This document shows positions 8,662 to 21,252 of a stretch of DNA of 35,080 bases, piece after piece; the stretch's first letter is position 1; each line of letters starts with the position of its first letter. The stretch comes from Hymenopellis radicata (Eukaryota > Basidiomycota > Agaricomycetes > Agaricales > Physalacriaceae). The translations under genes were made by a program, and so were the position numbers. The notes below the pieces were generated by a model. That model was not told the origin of the DNA. It worked only from the letters and a program-made list of their open reading frames with translations, and made no database searches. The stretch is taken from NCBI GenBank assembly GCA_015501595.1, contig JADNRX010000535.1, positions 1-35,080 on the forward strand. Direction: 5' to 3'.

Positions 8662-11348
8662 TTAATCCTCCTTTGGAGGGTACATCACAGCGAGCTTTCC
8701 CTTTACCCTAGGTGCACTCCTCGACTTCCCGAACTCGCGCATGATCTGGAAGAAGGCAGCATAGCTAACCGCCCCGCCAAGTGTCGAGTCATCGAAAGAT
8801 TGACTCTGTGGCTCCTCAGCAATGGGAGCCGAATCCTGCTCCTGGTCTTCATCATCCATTACATCGGCATCATACGAATCAACTTCCACAATAGTATTGA
8901 GAGCAACAGGTACCGGCGCCTGTGCGTTGGTCCGGAAGCGCACGCCTGTGTGCAGCTGTACGTACAAGCCTTTAAGCCAGTCGCCAAATGCTCCGAATGA
9001 ATGATGAGGGACAGGAACAAGACCGTCGTTGTACTTGCTGGACAACATCTTATGTTTCTTCTCACTCAAGCGTTCATCCGTCATAGAGAACCACGAATGA
9101 TACTGGGAATTTTTCACGACTCGAAGGGAAGGAGAGTCGGCGGTAGGCATCTCGTGCGAACAAAATAGAAGAACCATGATGTAGAAGAGGGATTCGAGAT
9201 CATGGCGATAGAGATGGATGACGGGTTGTCCGTTACTGTCCGGTAGATGGAGCTCATGGGCTAGGAACGGGCGCGTTCCAGTGCGTTGCTTGGAAGACGC
9301 TCCAGTCGAATCGCGGAATGACGACAAATCAAAGTCATTGAGGACGCCACAGATGCGGCCCTTGCGCCGGTGCCACATGATGTTGCCTACACTCAAATCA
9401 CGATGAAGAATACGTGGATAGTCGTAAATCCAACGGTGCACTAAGAACAATAATGAGAAAGCGATCTCCGCGTGCAGGAGAATAGCGCGTACCTTGTAAA
9501 ATATCGAAAAAAACTTGGGCATACTCGCTAGGCTTCTCAAATCATCCAAAGAATACAGCCTTTCGTGCACACTAACTCGGCACACTCTGGTTTCGTAAGA
9601 GAAGCTTTTGTCGGCAACGAAGGTAGCGCTATTCTCCAAGTATTCGGAGAGGCGGGTGCCTGGGCTATCCGCCGACAACGGGAAATCTTGGGAATGCAGG
9701 ACGTTTGGGATATGATCAAGAACCCATGCCACCGCTTCACCCCCCTTGGTAACGGCCTCGCGAATCCGATCGACGAACACGTTCTCAGCGACGCGAGAGG
9801 ACGCGGGCCAACTGATCTTGACGATGAGTTCCCGACCTGGCCATTCTTCGGATTTGGCTTCAAGGACGCAAGTGTTGCGTCCTACGATTCCCGGCTGGCG
9901 CATGATGATGCGACCCAGCGTGACAATTACGGACTTGTTGTTGACCAAGAGTCGGATTTCATGTTTATCGAAAAGAAAAGAAGGCCCGGGCTTCACAGCC
10001 TCTTTATACGCGCTGTAAACCTCTAGGAATGGATCAGGCATCAAGGATTCCATGATGCCACGCTGCGAGAGCGAGGCGCGCTGCGAACATATCAGCAGCG
10101 CGAGGAAGCGGTGCTCATCCTTGTCCCGGCTCGAACTGGACTGGAGCTGGGCATCGAACATTTGGAAGGGCTCGCACACAGCGATGACGGAGCGGTCGTA
10201 GTAGAGGACCTGCATTACATTTCTCCCAACGAGGATACCGAAACTGTGCGAGCGGAAGCCCCCACTGGAAAGAGTTTCGAGGGCATAGCGCGCGCACTGC
10301 CTGGAAGCACCGTGCCGTTCTATTGCATCATCTTGCGGATGGAGGGTGGGCGCCTGGAGGGTAGGAGCATTGCCGTCAGAACCGGGAAGTTTGACTCGCG
10401 TCCTGGACCGCTTAGCCGGTCTGGTAGACAAGTCGTCGGCATAGGATTGAATCTGGCGCTTCGTAGCTTTCAACTCGGTGCTGTAGACGGGGGGCGCCCC
10501 GGTCCGTTCTTCATACTTCGCAAAGGCCTTTAGTAGCATGTCCAAGTTCCTGGGATCGCGGCCATCTACGATTCAGAGATTAGATCGCCTACTGAGGTTG
10601 CGACAGAAAACGACGTACCTTTATCCAGGACGACATACGGAGCCGTCGACCCATTATCGAGGATCTTGATGAACCGCTTCAAGTCATGCCATATTTGGTC
10701 GTGAGCCCACGCCAAAAGATCTGGATTCGCATTGTCGACTCGGAGCCCATCGCATAACTTTTTGTAGATCGAGAACGCGTCGGGCGACAGTTTGGCTAGA
10801 GAGCCAAGTACCCTCTTGGGGTCCTGACGGCGACACCACAGCGCAAGGTCGGAAGGCCTGCAGTCCTTCGTCGCGATAACGCTAGCAGCAGCGTTGCACA
10901 TCTCGACGTAACCTGGATACAAGATGTTTTCGTGCTGGATCTTTTCCAAGCGGCAGACGCTGCTAAATTTCGCGCGTGCGGTGACGTAGGCAGGGTCGAC
11001 CAGAATGGCTTTAATGATTGCTTGGAACTCGTCGTTAGAGTCCAAATCATCCGGCACGCCGAGGAGGACATTGAGAAATACGTCGCTGGGCAGGTATATG
11101 CGATGGGTCTGCAAATCCTCATCGACGTATGCGTCGACATCTGCGCGCGTATGGTGCTCGTCGTGGTCAAGTTGACTGGCAGCGCCATTGTTCCTTGGGG
11201 TGCTCTGGCATGCAGCCGCGGGCGCTACCACTGGGGGCGTAATCGGTGGACGAGGGCGGATAAGTGAGAGTAGAGCAGGATGTGGGGTGATTTCTTCGTC
11301 TGCGAAGTCGCTGGCAGTGCCGGCGGGGGACAGCGAGCGTTTAGCCAT
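8662..11348 (-). CDS. FunK1-type fungal protein kinase
   Basis: Predicted 877 residues in two exons, 11348-10619 and 10565-8662, joined in phase across a 53-nt intron (GTACGT...CGTAG). Kinase landmarks: beta-3 lysine in LIVKISW (about Lys493), catalytic loop HRDLSVGNIM (Asp633, Asn638), a metal-binding DFD in place of DFG (655-657), and GTRPFLAHEL (673-682), the activation-segment signature of the fungal FunK1 family. The long N-terminal extension and the acidic tail are usual for the family. FunK1 kinases are expanded in Agaricomycetes; their substrates are largely unknown. I chose ATG at 11348 (MAKRSLSPAG) over an upstream in-frame codon. Oddity: residues about 602-618, between FYK and VHRW, are encoded by a 52-nt stretch with GT and AG ends. 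Splicing it would break the frame, so either the residues are kept or a one-base error is present. Confidence 0.85.
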
Positions 11349-11406
11349 GAGTGGCAAAAGCACAGGGAACAAGCTAATGAAGAAAGCGCCTGACATTTTT
11401 GCGCCG

Positions 11407-11414
11407 TATTTATA
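11407..11414 (-). promoter_or_regulatory. Possible TATA box of FunK1 gene
   Basis: TATAAATA on the minus strand lies about 60 bp upstream of the chosen kinase start at 11348, a plausible core-promoter spacing. The call is from sequence match and position only. Confidence 0.4.
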
Positions 11415-11860
11415 TGACGAACAATCAACAATGTTATTCCAAATTCGGGAAACAATGGATGCCTCGTGTGTGGACGGTGGACAATGGAGATCGTGTGGAC
11501 AGGTTGCGACAATGACAATCGCTGGTAAAGACAGTCGGTGTCACGTGTTCGTGTTCCACGTTTGGAAAGTGACCATACGCCGTACGTACTACGGGAGTTC
11601 TAAAACTCAGTATAATACTCTCAGCGCTCTTTAGAATAATTTATTAGCAAGCCTCTGGACGTCTGAGTAGTCCGTTAGAATCTCAGAACGAAAAACAATT
11701 AGTAGAGTGCATGGCGGCCACATGTGCACAAGACACTCTGCCAGCTTTCACGAATTCAAATCGCATTATAATCTCAACGATACAAGTAACTTCAAGGTCA
11801 TACAAATAGCAATACAAAAAAACATCAATATATAACCCATCTCAGAACCAAGAATCGGTA
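11415..11860. other. Intergenic between kinase promoter and YTA7 3' end
   Basis: About 450 bp with no coding frame supported by motif or splice signals. It includes the 5' region of the kinase gene and the 3' flank of the AAA-ATPase gene, both on the minus strand. Confidence 0.5.
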
Positions 11861-14800
11861 TCACATAGTCTCATCCTCATCGCCATCATCATCATTCATC
11901 CCCACCTCTTCCACAAAGTCGCCAACCAAATCCTGCAGCTCCCTGACCAACGTATCCCGGTCCCACTCTGACCGCTTCCTCCACACCGCGCCCAGACACG
12001 TCGCGCGCAGCTGCTCAAGCTGCTCCACATTCAGCGACGACGTGTTTCCCCGTAAACTTCCTTGAAGCTGCGAAAGAAGCCCTTCGTCAACATGGAAATC
12101 AGGAAGCGGCGTAGGCGTACGCGGCGGCGCGGCGGCGGGAGTGGAGGCGTAGGCTCACGGGGTGGCGCTTCAGGCGATTTGGATTGGATCTGGCCTCCTG
12201 GGGTTCGTCGACGGCCATCGCTCCCGACGAAGAGGATTCTGCTGGCTGCCTGTCAACAAAGGGATCGTCCGCATCAAACATGTTGAGCGAAAACCATTAA
12301 CCATGGGTTGCCCATCGTGAGGCAGGGATGGAGTACGCCGTAAATCAGGAGGCGCAGGAGATTGGTAGGGATGCGAATGCAGTTGCGTGTAGGATGGTTG
12401 AGGAGGCGGGCCGTAAGGCTGAGGTTGCGAATGTAGTTGTTGGTAGGGCTGCTGAGGCTGCGAATGCTGGGGCCACTGATCGCCCATAGAATGAGACGGC
12501 TGCTGCGACCAAGGCTGATCTACCATAGAGTATTGGTTGTAATTTGAACCAGATCCATACGAAGAGGGCCCGGCAGGCTGAGAACCCATATACGAGTCGG
12601 GTGTATAGGTGGAATAGCTTGATGAGACGAACTAGACGCATACGCATCGTACCCATACCCGCCAGAGGCAGGATTCTGCGTCTGATAGGGATTCGCGGAT
12701 ACATATTTGAAGGAGGGAAAATTGGGAGGTTGGAATGACGGGTATGTGGTTTGCACAGGGCTGTGATTGAGTAGAGAATTGACGTTCATCGAACCGCCTT
12801 GGCCATTGGAATGACTGTTGAACGTCGGTGGAAATGCTTGCTGAGATGGGTACGATTGAGAGTGCTGCATATGATGCGGCGGGAGTTGATCGGCAAAATG
12901 CACGGTTGGTCGCAATGTGTCAAGAGGGTCAATATCCGGGTCTGCGTCTGCATCTGCGTCCGCGTCTCCATCAACTTCGCCGAGCATTCTGGACCGTTTG
13001 GCTTCCCGACTGTCGCTGTCTGAGGCATTCGAGTCGGTCGGTAGTCCTTCACGCTGGCGCTTCAGCCTGCGCTCCAGCTTCACTGGATCGGTCAAGACGA
13101 GCTCTGGAGCGAGTCCATTCTGCCTCGTGCTGCGCCTCGCAACCACCTCCACTTCAGGCTCCTTGCCCTTGTCCCGTGCTTCTGAGTCCTTCTTGAGCTC
13201 TTCCCTCCGTTTCTTTTCTCTCGCAGCCATCCGTTCACATTCCATTCGGAACTGGGATCAAAGTCCTGTAAACTGACCTCTGCCGCATTATACATTTGCT
13301 GGGCTTTCAACCAGCGGTCGTGGTCTTCGTAATCGCGAATCTTGGCGTTGTAGACGATTTTCCCAACGTCCTCGAGGAATTGTTGAGGAGTGAGGTAACG
13401 ATCCTTGTAGAGCTCGGAGTGCATTGCGCTCCAGATCCATGTCATAGAGTTGAGGCATGGTCATTTCCGGGGCGGTAGCAGACGTAGCAGCCGGAGGGGC
13501 AAGACCGTTAACATGTCCATTGACCATAGGTTCGACCACCTGTTCTTGAACCATAGACTGCATAGGCCCATCCTCTGCCATCTGCACGTCGGTAATTTGG
13601 AGAGTATGAAGGTACGCCGGCGCCACATCGAAAGTGTACTCATCCTATCCATACAGATGTCAGCAAAATCTGGTATATGAAAGAAAACTGAATACGAACA
13701 GTAGCCCTCTTAGTGAACCGCTTGTTTTTTCTCTTCAATTCCGTCAAAATCGGACCCAATCGGAATTTCAACAACGTTATTATGCGTTGGTCATTTTGCG
13801 CCTGAGCTGCAAGTTCCGCAGGGGTTGGTTTGCGTGGCTCCAATGGAGGCGCAATAGGTAGGACTTCAAGCACCCGCTTTCTCCGCTTGATGCCATCCGT
13901 GAACTGATTTGGAGGCCGTCTAATGTCCTTGATCAATCCCTCGAAAAATCTCTCGCGCAGCTCGTCTGTGGGCGCAGCCAACTCGACACGATTGTCCTTT
14001 GACGGGCCAAACCACGAGCGTACATCGCGAGGGAGGTCCTTGAATTGGCCATCGATGATTGCAAGGAGAAGGATTGGATCAGTAGGCGCCAAGGTATCGA
14101 GCATGGCCTTGACCGTCGAGCGAGCAGTTTCGGAAACAGTCGCGCACCACCCAATTAATGAAGGTATGTAGATGATCGAAGGCTGGTGTCTTTTCGCTTC
14201 TACGAACAGCTGAACAATGGCGGCTTCAACGGTCTAAAGAAAATCGTAAGTAATCGGGAAAGATATGTAAATGACATACACACCCTTGTGGAATCACCAA
14301 GAAGAGTGCCCAGTTCTAGGCTCTGAACGTGATATCCTTCGAGATGATGAAGCATAGCGGCTCCAATGTACGTCTGTCCCATGCCGCGCGGACCATAAAG
14401 CAATATCCGCGGTCGATGTACCCGTAACGTTTCCATGGCTAAAAGTCGTTATGTCAGTTCCGAATGAGCATAGACAGTGCACAACGTACATTGCATGAGC
14501 AGTTCACGATCCAAAGCAACGGTTTTCATCATCCTCATCCTCAAATTCCGCTTCCTCGAGAGCAGTGAGCCTTTTCTCGGTGGGAAGAACCCGCTCTAAG
14601 ACAGTTTTCGCTTTCTCCAGTGCGTCGGACAACAGAGATTCGAACTGTGGTGGAAGCGGGGTCGCCACGGAAGCCGACGACCTCGCAGAAGACGGAACCA
14701 GTTCTGAGTAAACACCGTCAGCTGACGAGAGGATTGCTTGCACACAATAACGTACTCTTGATTGAGATCATGAAATCTCTCAAGCCCACTGTAATGGAAT

Positions 14801-16866
14801 CAGGCTTCAACAAGAGTCGGTCATTAGACTTGTAAATCTGGGGATATTTGCGCTGTATTGCATTCAGAGTTGCTTCCGTACAGAGTGCCTGCGCAAGATG
14901 AGAGAAAGTTAAATGGGACAGGAGCGGTTGGACGTACTCGGAGATCAGCTCCTCCATACCCTTTTGTCATCTTCGCTAAACCCTTAAGTTTATTGTCACC
15001 CTCATCGCCAGTCCAGCCTTGCCAACTCTTCGTCATGATGGACAGAATCTTCTCCCTCCCCTCCAAATTCGGCAAAGGGAAGTAGAATTCGCGGTCAAAA
15101 CGACCAGGCCGACGCAAAGCAGGATCGATAGCATCTGGTCGATTCGTCGCTCCAATGACCACAACCTGACCTCGGCCGTCCATACCGTCCATAAGAGCGA
15201 GTAGGGTAGAAACAATGGAGGCATGGATCTGATCCTGCTTTGACGATCGCACGGGTGCTAAACCATCAATTTCGTCGAAGAAGATAATAGAGGGCTGGGA
15301 GGCGCGCGCTTCCTCAAACAAGAGACGAAGTTGTCGTTCCGCTTCTCCAACCCATTTAGAGAGCGCGTCAGCTCCTTTACGCATGAAGAAAGCTGAAAGA
15401 TCGTTGGTTAGCTGTAGGTGGCATTGGTCGACATACGTACAGATCTGTTTCCCATTGGAGCGACAACTGGCTGCCAAAGCGCGAGCGAGCAAAGTCTTTC
15501 CCGTACCAGGAGGTCCGTGAAAAAGTACGCCTCGGGGAGGGGTGACATTAAATTGCTGGAAGACTTCGGGGTACAGTAGTGGAAGCAGAGTCATTTCCTT
15601 CAAGGAATGTATATCTAGGAATGATTGGTACATGACCGAAGTAGCATGGAGGAGTACTCACGATCATCTAGGCCACCTACTTCGTCGAATGTTACATTCA
15701 CGTTCACGCCCAAAGGGTCAGCATCGGCAAGACCTATGACAAGCATCAGTGGAAATGTGCACGACACGAACTTCGAACGCACTAGCATCAGTCACCTTGC
15801 CCAAGTTGGAGGGTGTCCCAGAGGCGGCAAAATCAGGTGGCAAGAGGCCACTGCCGCCAGCAGCTACACCACCCCCGTCGAAAGCACCAGCGCCAAGACT
15901 GAAAGGCTTCTTGGGTGTTCTGGTCGGGCCATCCGAATCAGAGTCATCTCCCGGCAAACCCATCCATCGACCGAGCTCGGCACCACCTGCGCTCCAGCCA
16001 GGGCCTCTCTTACGATGGAAAGGTTTCCTTCCACCACCGCGGTTGTTGGATTTTGGAGGTGGCCTAGGCATTTCTTCAAGGGGTGGCGGTATGGCATAGT
16101 TGACAGGTGCGCGTTGTCGCAGCTTGTAACCCTTGCCTTCCTCCTCCTCTGGCTCGTCCTCTTCATCGTCGGGGAGTGGATGGTCCATTTCCCTATCATC
16201 GATTTCGTCAGAGAAGTGCAGCTCCTCCGAGTTATGAGAGCTTTCGCCAGACGATGAACGGACGTAGTCTCCATCCTTCATCGAGGCGCGTTTCATTGCC
16301 CGGTCAGCTCGCGCCTGGGTGCGAAGTATTCTTGGGTCTGGTTTAGGTTTCTGTTTGGCCTGTGAATGGCGAGTGTTGTATCGCTTGACATTGGTGTCAT
16401 CCTCCTCTATAAAGTCGTCCAAATTGCTGTTTTCCCTCTTGGTGAGCCTTCGCCGAGAGGAGGAGCGCCGAGGCTGCAACTCGTCGTCTTCATCAGCGTC
16501 CGCGTCGTGCGTGTCAGCGTGCGCAGGCTCAACATTATCGTCTCCATCAAACATCGCAGCCGCGTCGGCGGCAGCACCGTCGTCGTCGATAGGTCCGTCG
16601 TCCGGATCACTCTCGACGTAGCTAACAGGTTTGGCGCGGCCGCTTCTGGTAGACCTGGTTCTGACCGGGGGATGATCGTCTTCCTCCCCTGCACCATCGC
16701 GGCCGTTGCGACTGTTTGATTCGCTCTGCTGGGAGCCGGATCTGCTACCACTGAGGCGCGCCGAACTTCGGGTATTGGCCATAGCAGGAACTTTCAAGGT
16801 GATTTTGAGTGGCGAGGTATTCGTCGGTGATGGATTAGCGTCGTTCTCTGGGCTGTCGGGATTCAT
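11861..16866 (-). CDS. YTA7/ATAD2-type AAA-ATPase bromodomain protein
   Basis: Chromatin AAA-ATPase related to yeast Yta7, fission yeast Abo1 and human ATAD2, which handle histone H3-H4. Exons: 16866-15783, 15733-15662, 15614-15441, 15392-14938, 14888-14756, 14703-14490, 14438-14284, 14233-13700, then 13644 to the stop at 11861-11863. The start is the first ATG (MNPDSPENDA). N-terminal acidic/basic region; first AAA module with Walker A GPPGTGKT (about 419-426), Walker B IIFFDE (479-484) and NRPDAIDPALRRPGRFDREF. The second AAA module is degenerate (GPRGMGQT, SIIYIPSL). A divergent bromodomain follows (MHSELYKDRYLTPQQFLEDV, IVYNAKIRDYEDHDR), then a Gln/Pro-rich region and a helical tail (GLLSQLQGSLRG, VEQLEQLRATCLGAVWRKR). 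Frame breaks: one extra base at 14523-14526 and 13424-13425; one missing at 13254-13256, near 12635 and at 12290-12293; more near 12130-12200. Either assembly errors or a gene beginning to decay. Confidence 0.82.
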
Positions 16867-17599
16867 GAAATGGCATCCTCCGGACGTCGAGTTCAACGTA
16901 AACGACGGCGGCGGCGGGGAGCGGCGGATAAGACGGCCACAGGCGGTCGAGTTGGCTGTGAGGAAGAGCTAGTTTGTTGTTGTGGCTTGTTTGGCGGCGG
17001 CGGGTAAACGTTCCCTCGTTGCAGCCTGCCTGCGAGTAATCCTCCTCAGTCGTCCCATTTCTGCCTCTTTTGGCCTCCCACTCCTCTCAAGCTAACTGCT
17101 CCGATTGAGCCAATCGTCCAGTCACCATAGAATCATTCTGTCAGCGTTTCATTGGGTGATGGGTCGTAAAAATTGGGAGAAATTCTTGCACATCGATAGG
17201 AGAGAAACGGTGAGGTTCCGACATGGAGGTTGGAGCAAGAGGGCATTTTCGAGGGCCTTTGGACTTGCAAATACGTGCGTGACATTGGTCACATGTAACG
17301 GGCGCACAGACCAGGAGGGCGGGCAATGGCATCTAACATGAACCATTTACCTTGAGCGGAAATATCCCACGCAAAGCGATTCTGGTTGTTGTCGTTGTAT
17401 TCGTCTCATCGTACTCTATTACCCGACTTTTAGTGCTGTGCCTACCGTAAGACGGAGCGCGTTTTCATAAACACCGACGTGAGTTATCAAGGAGGCCATC
17501 ATAACATTGTTTTCACATTCCAATCGATGCCTGAAATCGATGAAAAAGTACGCGTGAGCGGGAGAGGGGCGGGATTATGACGTAATCCCGACGCGAGAA
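16867..17599. other. Intergenic, YTA7 upstream region
   Basis: Upstream flank of the AAA-ATPase gene. A GC-rich GGCGGCGGCGG patch lies near 16907-16926. No supported gene on either strand; the short frames here lack motifs. Confidence 0.5.
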
Positions 17600-17830
17600 A
17601 TTGATGTCGGGGTCTGTCTCCGTTGACTCCGATGCACTGGTGAATCTCAGAAAGGCGCTCTACGGATTCATACATGCAAAGAGGCGTCAAGAGGTATCTA
17701 AGGTTTACATGAACTGGGGCAGGATTAAAAGAATGACTGTGGGCACTCGATCAAATTCAACGCTGGGTCATTGATAGACTGGATACTCATATTTTACGTT
17801 GACGGTGATGCAAGCAGACCTCGCCGCTCA
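17600..17830 (+). mobile_element. Copia reverse-transcriptase relic
   Basis: Two motifs typical of Ty1/Copia reverse transcriptase occur at the right spacing: ALVNLRKALYGFIHAKRR near 17640-17695 (family consensus KALYGLKQ) and ILIFYVDG near 17783-17806 (family consensus LLYVDD), about 45 codons apart. They lie in different frames with stops between them. No LTR, integrase or gag was found nearby, so this is a small decayed fragment. Confidence 0.45.
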
Positions 17831-17944
17831 TCCAGAGTGAATCGAGTATGTGTACCGCTCAACCAGGATATGCGGAACAGAAGGTACTCAGCAGTGAGAC
17901 ATAGTGCATCAGTATTAAAACGCCATAGAACAACAGACAGATCA

Positions 17945-19802
17945 TCAAGTAAGAATTAACGGTCGCGATGTAAAAGTAAAACTCCCAGAGGTTGTCGTCT
18001 TGGGTATATATTTCGAAAGGGCCTCCATATCAGCACAAGCAAACACCTTGTTCACAGTTCGAATACCTTCCGACAGGTACCATCTCTTCTCTTCAAATCT
18101 GACGAGTAAGTCAGCTACCAGAAGACTTGAAACGGAAGAAGACACCGTACTCATAGCCCAAAGAAGACATAATCCCGTTCATACCAAACAGACCTGCACC
18201 GTTCTCCCACCGCACTTTGTCCCAGGCAGCAGCAGCCTCAGCCTCATTGGGCCATTCTCCGAGAAGCTGAAGCCAGTCCATGATATCCCTCGCCAATTCC
18301 GGGCCATCTCCACCCTCGCTGCTCGCCGAATCATACCCTCTCCGGTCATACTCATCCTCCCCACCGCCCCGCTTCGCAATTTTGATGAATTTATCTATCG
18401 CATTCTCCAGCTTTCGGCCGGTCTCGTCGTAAGGAAGACGGCGCGCCTTGAGAAGATCTTCCTCCGAAAACTTGGGGAAGACCTCTTCGTCAAGCCAATC
18501 CTGCGCCTCATCGAGGCCCGGCAACACCTGTTGTAGTTCTCCAATGACAGCGTCCTTCGCCCTTCGTAGCCCATTCTCCAGAATCTTCAGACCCTCTTCT
18601 CTATACTCCTTCTTGACTTGCTCGCCTGAAAGAGCTTTGGCGACTGCACGACGGGTTTTGTCGTTGTAGACCTGTGGAAGCAGAGGCACGATATCATCAA
18701 GCAGATCATTCATTCTAAAGATCTCGACGGCGTCTTCAATCGCCATCTTGCGGCTCCTGCCCGCGGCCAGGTCTTTACGAATGGCTGCGAGTAGCGATGG
18801 CTTGAGGGCTGGCGTAACGACCTGGTTGTACAATCCAAGGGGTCGGCTGCTCCAAGAACCGAGCTATCCGTTTGTTTTCTCTTCCAGAAACTAGCTTCTG
18901 TGCCACGTCGTGCATTTCTGGAGTCCAATGCTTATTGAATGAATCTTTGCGGTCGCGGTTGGAAGTCTTTGTACCTGCGTAGAATATCAGAGAAGCATAA
19001 CAGAAATGTCAAGTTTAATCCAACCATCGGACACCGGTGCCGCAAGCAATCTGAATACTTTGTCAGTCATCTTGTTTTCCTCCAAATCCGCTAGGATAGC
19101 GGACGACGATGGATCGCTCTGCTGACTCGCGTCAGAAATCAAGAGCTCTCTCCAAAACCACTTCAAAGCATCCGAGATATGGCGACTGGATTTGTAGATC
19201 GTTTGCCCCGCTGCATTTTGTATAGTGACCTTGGTAGACGCGTCCGAAAACTCGGCGCTGAAAAATCAGTACTTATCTGAACGGATTTGAATCAATGAAG
19301 GCACTCACCGACTCTCGCAGTCCCATATAGCATCCACTGTCTGGGTACAGTAAACGATAGCCGTGTGCACAATCTGGAAGTCCGCGCCGGTCTCAAAGAC
19401 ATTCCAGATAGCCGGCAGCCATTTGCCAATCTCCGCGCAAATTTGTTCCATGTATTCCCATTGTGTTTCATATCCGTCGTGCCAATCGCTTGCACAACTG
19501 CTCCGTAGCTTCGAAAGCTTAGTTTCAATGCGTCCCTTGTGCTCGACGATTTTGATTTCTTCGATGGCTGGATCCGGAGGGAGGGTAGTCAACAGTGCGG
19601 CGGCCAGGCCTCTCGCGCGCCTCAGATCGGGAAGCCCAGCGGTAGGAAGGGCCTTGACAGTCTTTGCGGCATCCATTACTTCCTGCAAGAGAGTAGCAAT
19701 ACGCGTTAACGTAGCGGCACTGGCGTCGTCCTGGTCCCTTCGTTGCTTTTTGGATGGGCCTGCCGCATTGTCGGAAGCCGCATCCGCTTTCGTTTTCGGC
19801 AT
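17945..19802 (-). CDS. Tandem paralogue family, gene A
   Basis: Unrecognised family; about 566 residues after allowing one base error. Exons: 19802-19309, 19257-19025, 18974-18146 and 18090-17945, with introns of 51, 50 and 55 nt. The start MPKTKADAAS is followed by a basic SKKQRR, possibly nuclear. Shared with B and C: exon 1 with LRSSCASDWHDGYETQWEYM and CAEIGKWLPAIWNVFE; exon 2 with ALKWFWRELLI; exon 3 opening with HWTPEMHDVAQKL. Shared with C only: TPALKPSLLAAI, DAVEIFRMNDLLDDIVPLLP, LGEWPNEAEAAAAWDKVRW and a terminal exon with EGIRTVNKVFACADMEALSK. It looks largely alpha-helical, with no enzyme motif, signal peptide or membrane segment. One extra C at 18839-18842 breaks the frame inside exon 3 (CCCC where CCC would match gene C). 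Function unknown; I infer a real, conserved protein because intron positions and motifs match its paralogues. Confidence 0.75.
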
Positions 19803-19988
19803 GTTTAACGCGTGAAAAGGAGAGAGAGAGACGGTGGAACTCAGAGCAAACTCAGAGGCAAAGATGCGGTTGATCGTGGGCGATGCCAAGTCCAGAAACA
19901 CGTGGGTTTTACAAAGGTCTGACAACCAAAGTCTGGAGAGGAAAGAGCTTGCTACTGGTACTACTTTCAACTCTTCCTGGTAGAATAT

Positions 19989-21070
19989 CTACCATGACAC
20001 CTTGAATTCGCTGCCGCCCCTTCGGATGGCATGAAAAATACAATAGAAGCGTAAGTCTGAATAACTGGTGACAACCTCAAATGCTTTGCAAATGCTAGTA
20101 CCAGCTGCAGAATGATTCCCATCTCTTCTCTTCAAATCTAAGGAGCACGTTAGTTTGACAGCAGAGCAAGAAAGGAAGAGAGTGTCGTACTCGTAGCTTC
20201 AATAGCTTCCGTGCCACCTCATGCATTTCCGGAGTCCAATGCTTATTGAATAAATCGGCAGTGTTTTTACCTGCATACAACATCAGAAGGTAACCACAAA
20301 AGAGTCGAGTGTTAACCAACCATCGGATGCAAGCAATTTAAATATACTCTTTGCCATCCGTAGGTTTTTCAGATCGGCGAGGATGGTGGACGACGATGGA
20401 TCACTCTTCTGCTTCGCGTCAAAGATCAAGAGCTCTCTCCAGAACCAGTTCAAAGCATCCGAAAGATCACCGCTGGATTTGAAGATTATTTCGCCTGCCG
20501 CATTTTTTATATTGACCTGGCCCGACGCGCTGAAGCAGGAGTCAGCACTTCTTGAATGCGAAATGAAATGGAACTTGAAGCTCACCGAATCTCGCAAAGT
20601 TCCCACATGGCATCCACTGTCTGGTTACAGCAGACAATAGACGCGCGCACGAGCCGCAAGTCCGCGCCGCTCTCAAAAGCATTCCAGATAATAGGCAGCC
20701 AACTGCTGATGGCGGTGCAAATCTGGTCCATATATACCAACTGATCTGCATATCCATCCTGCCCGTCAACTGCACAACTACCTCGCAGCATGGAAAGCAG
20801 AGCATCAATGCGTCCCTTGTACTCGAGAATTTTGATCTGCTCGAGGGCAGGATCTGGAGGGAGGGTATCCAGCAGCGCGGCCGCCAGGCTTCGCGCGCGC
20901 CTCAGGTCGGCAACTCCAGCGGGAGGCAAGTTCTTGACCGCCTTGGCGGCATCCGTGGCTTGCTGTAGAAAAGTAGCAACACGCGCCAATGCGGCGGCAC
21001 TGGCGTCGTCCTTGTCGCTGCGTCGCTGCTTGGAAGAGCCCGAAGCTGCGCTGGATTTCGTTTCTGGCAT
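19989..21070 (-). CDS. Tandem paralogue family, gene B (internally deleted)
   Basis: Predicted 304 residues in four in-phase exons: 21070-20586, 20529-20321, 20270-20191 and 20129-19989, with introns of 56, 50 and 61 nt. The start is MPETKSSAAS. Exons 1 and 2 align closely with gene A (LRRARSLAAALLDTLPPDPA, ICTAISSWLPIIWNAFE, ALNWFWRELLIF). Exon 3 starts the same way (HWTPEMHEVARKLLK) but jumps after 80 nt to the sequence that in gene A ends exon 3 (GCTACGAGTACG against GGTTATGAGTACG), so roughly 750 bp of gene A's exon 3 is missing. The remaining frame still splices into the last exon (AAGTSICKAFEVVTSYSDL) and reads to TAG at 19989-19991. It is therefore an intact deletion derivative rather than an obvious pseudogene. 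Function unknown. Confidence 0.7.
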
Positions 21071-21252
21071 GTGCTTCGCCGGCAATGTAGGGAAAGAGAG
21101 ACGGTGGAATTCAGAAGCAGGAAAGCGGTCGATCTTGGGCGCTTATAAGTCCAGAAACGTGGATTGTTACATAACTTCGAACGCGTCGGGCACGTTCAGG
21201 CTGACAACCGGAAAGGTAAAAGTTTGTTAGAGTCTTCCTGCTGAAACATTGA

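Noticed and set aside
10111..10533. Long plus-strand open frames inside 8.6-11.4 kb
   Set aside because: They are antisense to the FunK1 kinase exons, which carry recognisable motifs; the plus frames do not.
15625..16621. Plus-strand open frames of 100-210 codons across 15.6-16.6 kb
   Set aside because: They are complementary-strand shadows of the acidic/basic N-terminal exon of the AAA-ATPase gene, with no domain or splice support.
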